From contig NZ_FWDP01000003.1 in NCBI RefSeq assembly GCF_900169305.1, positions 351,014 through 415,013 of the forward strand: a DNA stretch of 64,000 nt. Direction: 5' to 3'. The notes beneath the pieces were generated by a model that saw only the letters and a list, made by a program, of their open reading frames with translations, ran no database searches and had not been told where the DNA came from. This document shows, piece by piece, positions 62,605 to 64,000 of the stretch; position 1 is the first letter of the stretch, and each line of letters begins with the position of its first letter. This DNA is from Marinilactibacillus piezotolerans (GTDB taxonomy: Bacteria > Bacillota > Bacilli > Lactobacillales > Carnobacteriaceae_A). Both the position numbers and the translations under genes were made by a program.

Positions 62605-62694
62605 GGAGGATTACCCAAGTCCGGCTTAAGGGAACGGTCTTGAAAACCGTCAGGCGTGTAAAAGCGCGCGTGGGTTCGAATCCCACATCCTCCT
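62605..62694 (+). tRNA. tRNA-Ser (TGA)
   Basis: 90 nt class II tRNA with a long variable arm, acceptor GGAGGAT/ATCCTCC, anticodon loop CTTGAAA. The discriminator position reads T, not the G usual for tRNA-Ser. Confidence 0.94.
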
Positions 62695-62786
62695 TTATCA
62701 TATTTATTGTCAAAAACTTATGAATATGATTTGCTGGACTAAAGTCCACAGTGGTTATGATTATGCCGTTGGTGTAATCACATTAT

Positions 62787-62859
62787 CGCGGGGTAGAGCA
62801 GCTGGCAGCTCGTCGGGCTCATAACCCGGAGGTCGCAGGTTCGAATCCTGCCCCCGCAA
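62787..62859 (+). tRNA. tRNA-fMet initiator (CAT), copy 2
   Basis: 73 nt, initiator features as in copy 1 and differing from it at only one or two positions in the T arm. Confidence 0.95.
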
Positions 62860-62942
62860 TTGCCATGCTTGTAGTTCCTTTAGCAACGTACAGCCATGGT
62901 ACATTCGAGCGAAAGCTCGCAGTGTTTCAACTGAAAATTTCA

Positions 62943-63015
62943 GGTCCCGTAGTGTAGCGGTTATCACGCCTGCCTGTCACGCAGGAGATCGCGGGTTCGA
63001 TTCCCGTCGGGACCG
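62943..63015 (+). tRNA. tRNA-Asp (GTC), copy 2
   Basis: 73 nt, same sequence as copy 1; follows fMet copy 2 with a spacer related to that of the first pair. Confidence 0.95.
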
Positions 63016-63031
63016 TAGCAACATTTTCCAA

Positions 63032-63104
63032 GGCGCAGTAGCTCAGTTGGTAGAGCAACGGATTGAAGCTCCGTGTGTCGGCAGTTCGACTCTGTCCTGC
63101 GCCA
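63032..63104 (+). tRNA. tRNA-Phe (GAA)
   Basis: 73 nt cloverleaf, acceptor GGCGCAG/CTGCGCC, anticodon loop TTGAAGC. A relevant sensor tRNA for the aro attenuator. Confidence 0.94.
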
Positions 63105-63106
63105 TT

Positions 63107-63187
63107 GGAGGGATAGCGAAGTGGCTAAACGCGGCGGACTGTAAATCCGCTCCTTCGGGTTCGTAGGTTCGAATCCTACTCCCTCCA
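63107..63187 (+). tRNA. tRNA-Tyr (GTA)
   Basis: 81 nt class II tRNA, acceptor GGAGGGA/TCCCTCC, anticodon loop CTGTAAA. Confidence 0.95.
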
Positions 63188-63191
63188 TTAT

Positions 63192-63262
63192 AGGGGTATA
63201 GTTTAATGGTAAAACTATGGTCTCCAAAACCATCGATGTGGGTTCGATTCCTACTACCCCTG
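63192..63262 (+). tRNA. tRNA-Trp (CCA)
   Basis: 71 nt cloverleaf, acceptor AGGGGTA/TACCCCT, anticodon loop CTCCAAA, discriminator G. Confidence 0.95.
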
Positions 63263-63302
63263 TTAGACATATTAATAAACCATATGTTCTAAGAAGAATT
63301 AT

Positions 63303-63376
63303 GGCGACTGTGGCGAAGTGGTTAACGCACCGGGTTGTGGTCTCGGCATGCGTGGGTTCGAACCCCATCAGTCGCC
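63303..63376 (+). tRNA. tRNA-His (GTG)
   Basis: 74 nt including the extra G-1 paired with C73, eight-pair acceptor, anticodon loop TTGTGGT. Confidence 0.95.
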
Positions 63377-63386
63377 TTTGTAACAT

Positions 63387-63459
63387 TGGGCTATAGCCAA
63401 GCGGTAAGGCAGCGGGTTTTGATCCCGTCATTCCCCAGGTTCGAATCCTGGTAGCCCAG
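63387..63459 (+). tRNA. tRNA-Gln (TTG)
   Basis: 73 nt cloverleaf, acceptor TGGGCTA/TAGCCCA, anticodon loop TTTTGAT, discriminator G. Confidence 0.94.
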
Positions 63460-63484
63460 TTTCATTTCAAATGAATACATTTAT

Positions 63485-63555
<71 letters not shown>

Positions 63556-63585
63556 TGTCTTAGAAATTAAATAATCTTTTAACAG

Positions 63586-63669
63586 GCCGGCGTGGCGGAA
63601 TTGGTAGACGCGCTGGACTCAAAATCCAGTGCCCGTTAGGGCGTGCCGGTTCGACTCCGGCCGCCGGTA
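63586..63669 (+). tRNA. tRNA-Leu (CAA)
   Basis: 84 nt class II tRNA with G1-U72, anticodon loop CTCAAAA, long variable arm. Last tRNA of the array. Confidence 0.94.
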
Positions 63670-63670
63670 T

Positions 63671-63694
63671 TCAAAAATGATCTATCATTTTTGA
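63671..63694. terminator. Hairpin at the end of the tRNA array
   Basis: TCAAAAATGA pairs perfectly with TCATTTTTGA across a four-base loop. There is no separate T-run, so termination here is uncertain; transcription may continue into the rRNA leader. Confidence 0.45.
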
Positions 63695-63703
63695 AAAATG
63701 TTA

Positions 63704-63732
63704 TTGACTGCAAAGTCATAGCGTGATATGAT
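63704..63732 (+). promoter_or_regulatory. rRNA operon promoter P1
   Basis: TTGACT (63704-63709), 17-base spacer, TATGAT (63727-63732), followed by GTATAGGTTGCTGACAA. Confidence 0.8.
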
Positions 63733-63791
63733 GTATAGGTTGCTGACAAAACGCTAACGAATTTATAGATAAACATTTCTTTAAAAAGTAG

Positions 63792-63820
63792 TTGACGTTG
63801 AATCGACAAAATGGTATGAT
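63792..63820 (+). promoter_or_regulatory. rRNA operon promoter P2
   Basis: TTGACG (63792-63797), 17-base spacer, TATGAT (63815-63820), followed by ATAAAAGTTGCTGATAA. Tandem P1/P2 spaced 88 bp are typical of Firmicute rrn operons. Confidence 0.8.
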
Positions 63821-64000
63821 ATAAAAGTTGCTGATAACGAGGCAACGAACATTGAAACACCATGAATACAGTAGATCTTTGAAAACTGAACAAAGTAAAA
63901 CAACCAAATGTGCAGGGGTCTTCGATTCTTTATGGATCAAGACAACTATCGAATGAACAAGGTTCATTCACAATCAATACAATTGAGCTTTTCAAACTTA
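63821..64000 (+). other. Leader of an rRNA operon, 16S beyond the window
   Basis: Contains CTTTGAAAACTGAACAAAG (63877-63895), the conserved stretch found in pre-rRNA leaders and spacers of Firmicutes. The 16S start (GAGAGTTTGATCCTGG) is not reached, so the rRNA gene must begin to the right. Confidence 0.7.

Noticed and set aside
62761..63431. Long leftward reading frames with GFEPT-like and GNRTRDL-like motifs
   Set aside because: They lie antisense to tRNA genes; this is the well-known spurious protein pattern produced by translating tRNA arrays in reverse.
63821..64000. Beginning of 16S rRNA
   Set aside because: The conserved GAGAGTTTGATCCTGG start is not present; only the leader is inside the window.

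Overview
The window looks like a chromosomal segment of a low-GC Gram-positive bacterium of the Lactobacillales, most plausibly the family Carnobacteriaceae (Marinilactibacillus/Alkalibacterium/Carnobacterium type). The pointers are strong AGGAGG ribosome binding sites, frequent GTG/TTG starts, tRNA genes without encoded CCA, a serine T-box, lipoteichoic-acid glycolipid glycosyltransferases, a PTS fructose operon, PepV, CopY/CopZ, and a D-aspartate peptidoglycan-bridge cassette. Acidic secreted proteins and an OpuA glycine betaine importer would suit a salt- or alkali-tolerant lifestyle. This placement is inference; no 16S rRNA lies inside the window.

Layout. 1-9.2 kb: a YaiI/YqxD fragment, an HD hydrolase, a CPBP protease, an ABC exporter and a moxR-DUF58-transglutaminase operon. 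9.3-11.6 kb: two GT4 glycosyltransferases, probably for the LTA anchor glycolipid. 11.9-13.9 kb: trpS, a GNAT and an ASCH protein. 13.9-23 kb: an almost complete aromatic amino-acid pathway in two divergent operons, aroE-aroK-aroQ-tyrA leftward and a prephenate-dehydratase/BacA-like gene-aroF-aroB-aroA-aroC-chorismate mutase rightward. 23-29.6 kb: proBA, a GNAT-like protein and a YtrA-type GntR/ABC operon with clear operators. 29.6-34.2 kb: Nudix, alpha/beta hydrolase and two tandem MATE transporters. 34.4-38 kb: fruR-fruK-fruA. 38-46.4 kb: pepV, the D-Asp ligase/MurE-like/aspartate racemase cassette, TraX-like, an M15 peptidase and copYZ. 46.4-49.5 kb: opuA. 49.9-60.8 kb: GNAT, tag, DUF1659/DUF2922, an extended YidD, RocB-like peptidase, a VanRS-like two-component system, dacA, T-box-serS and msrA. 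60.8-63.7 kb: a stand-alone 5S rRNA and 25 tRNA genes. 63.7-64 kb: two tandem rRNA promoters and the leader of an rRNA operon that starts beyond the window.

The most striking element is the roughly 1.1 kb region between the two aro operons. It holds a consensus promoter, a 33-codon reading frame with a Tyr-Tyr-Phe-Ser-Phe-Phe run, four mutually exclusive RNA pairings and a strong intrinsic terminator. This is the full anatomy of a ribosome-mediated aromatic amino-acid attenuator, a regulatory style that is unusual for Firmicutes, where T-boxes or TRAP are expected. Downstream of it lie two copies of a 60-bp hairpin-rich repeat and seven copies of a 52-bp tandem repeat, before the first structural gene. 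Other items worth attention are a MurE-like ligase lacking the usual DNPR/DDP substrate motif inside the D-Asp cassette, a YidD with a C-terminal extension of about 190 residues, helically phased FruR and GntR operator arrays, and a motif shared by the initially transcribed regions of three stable-RNA promoters.
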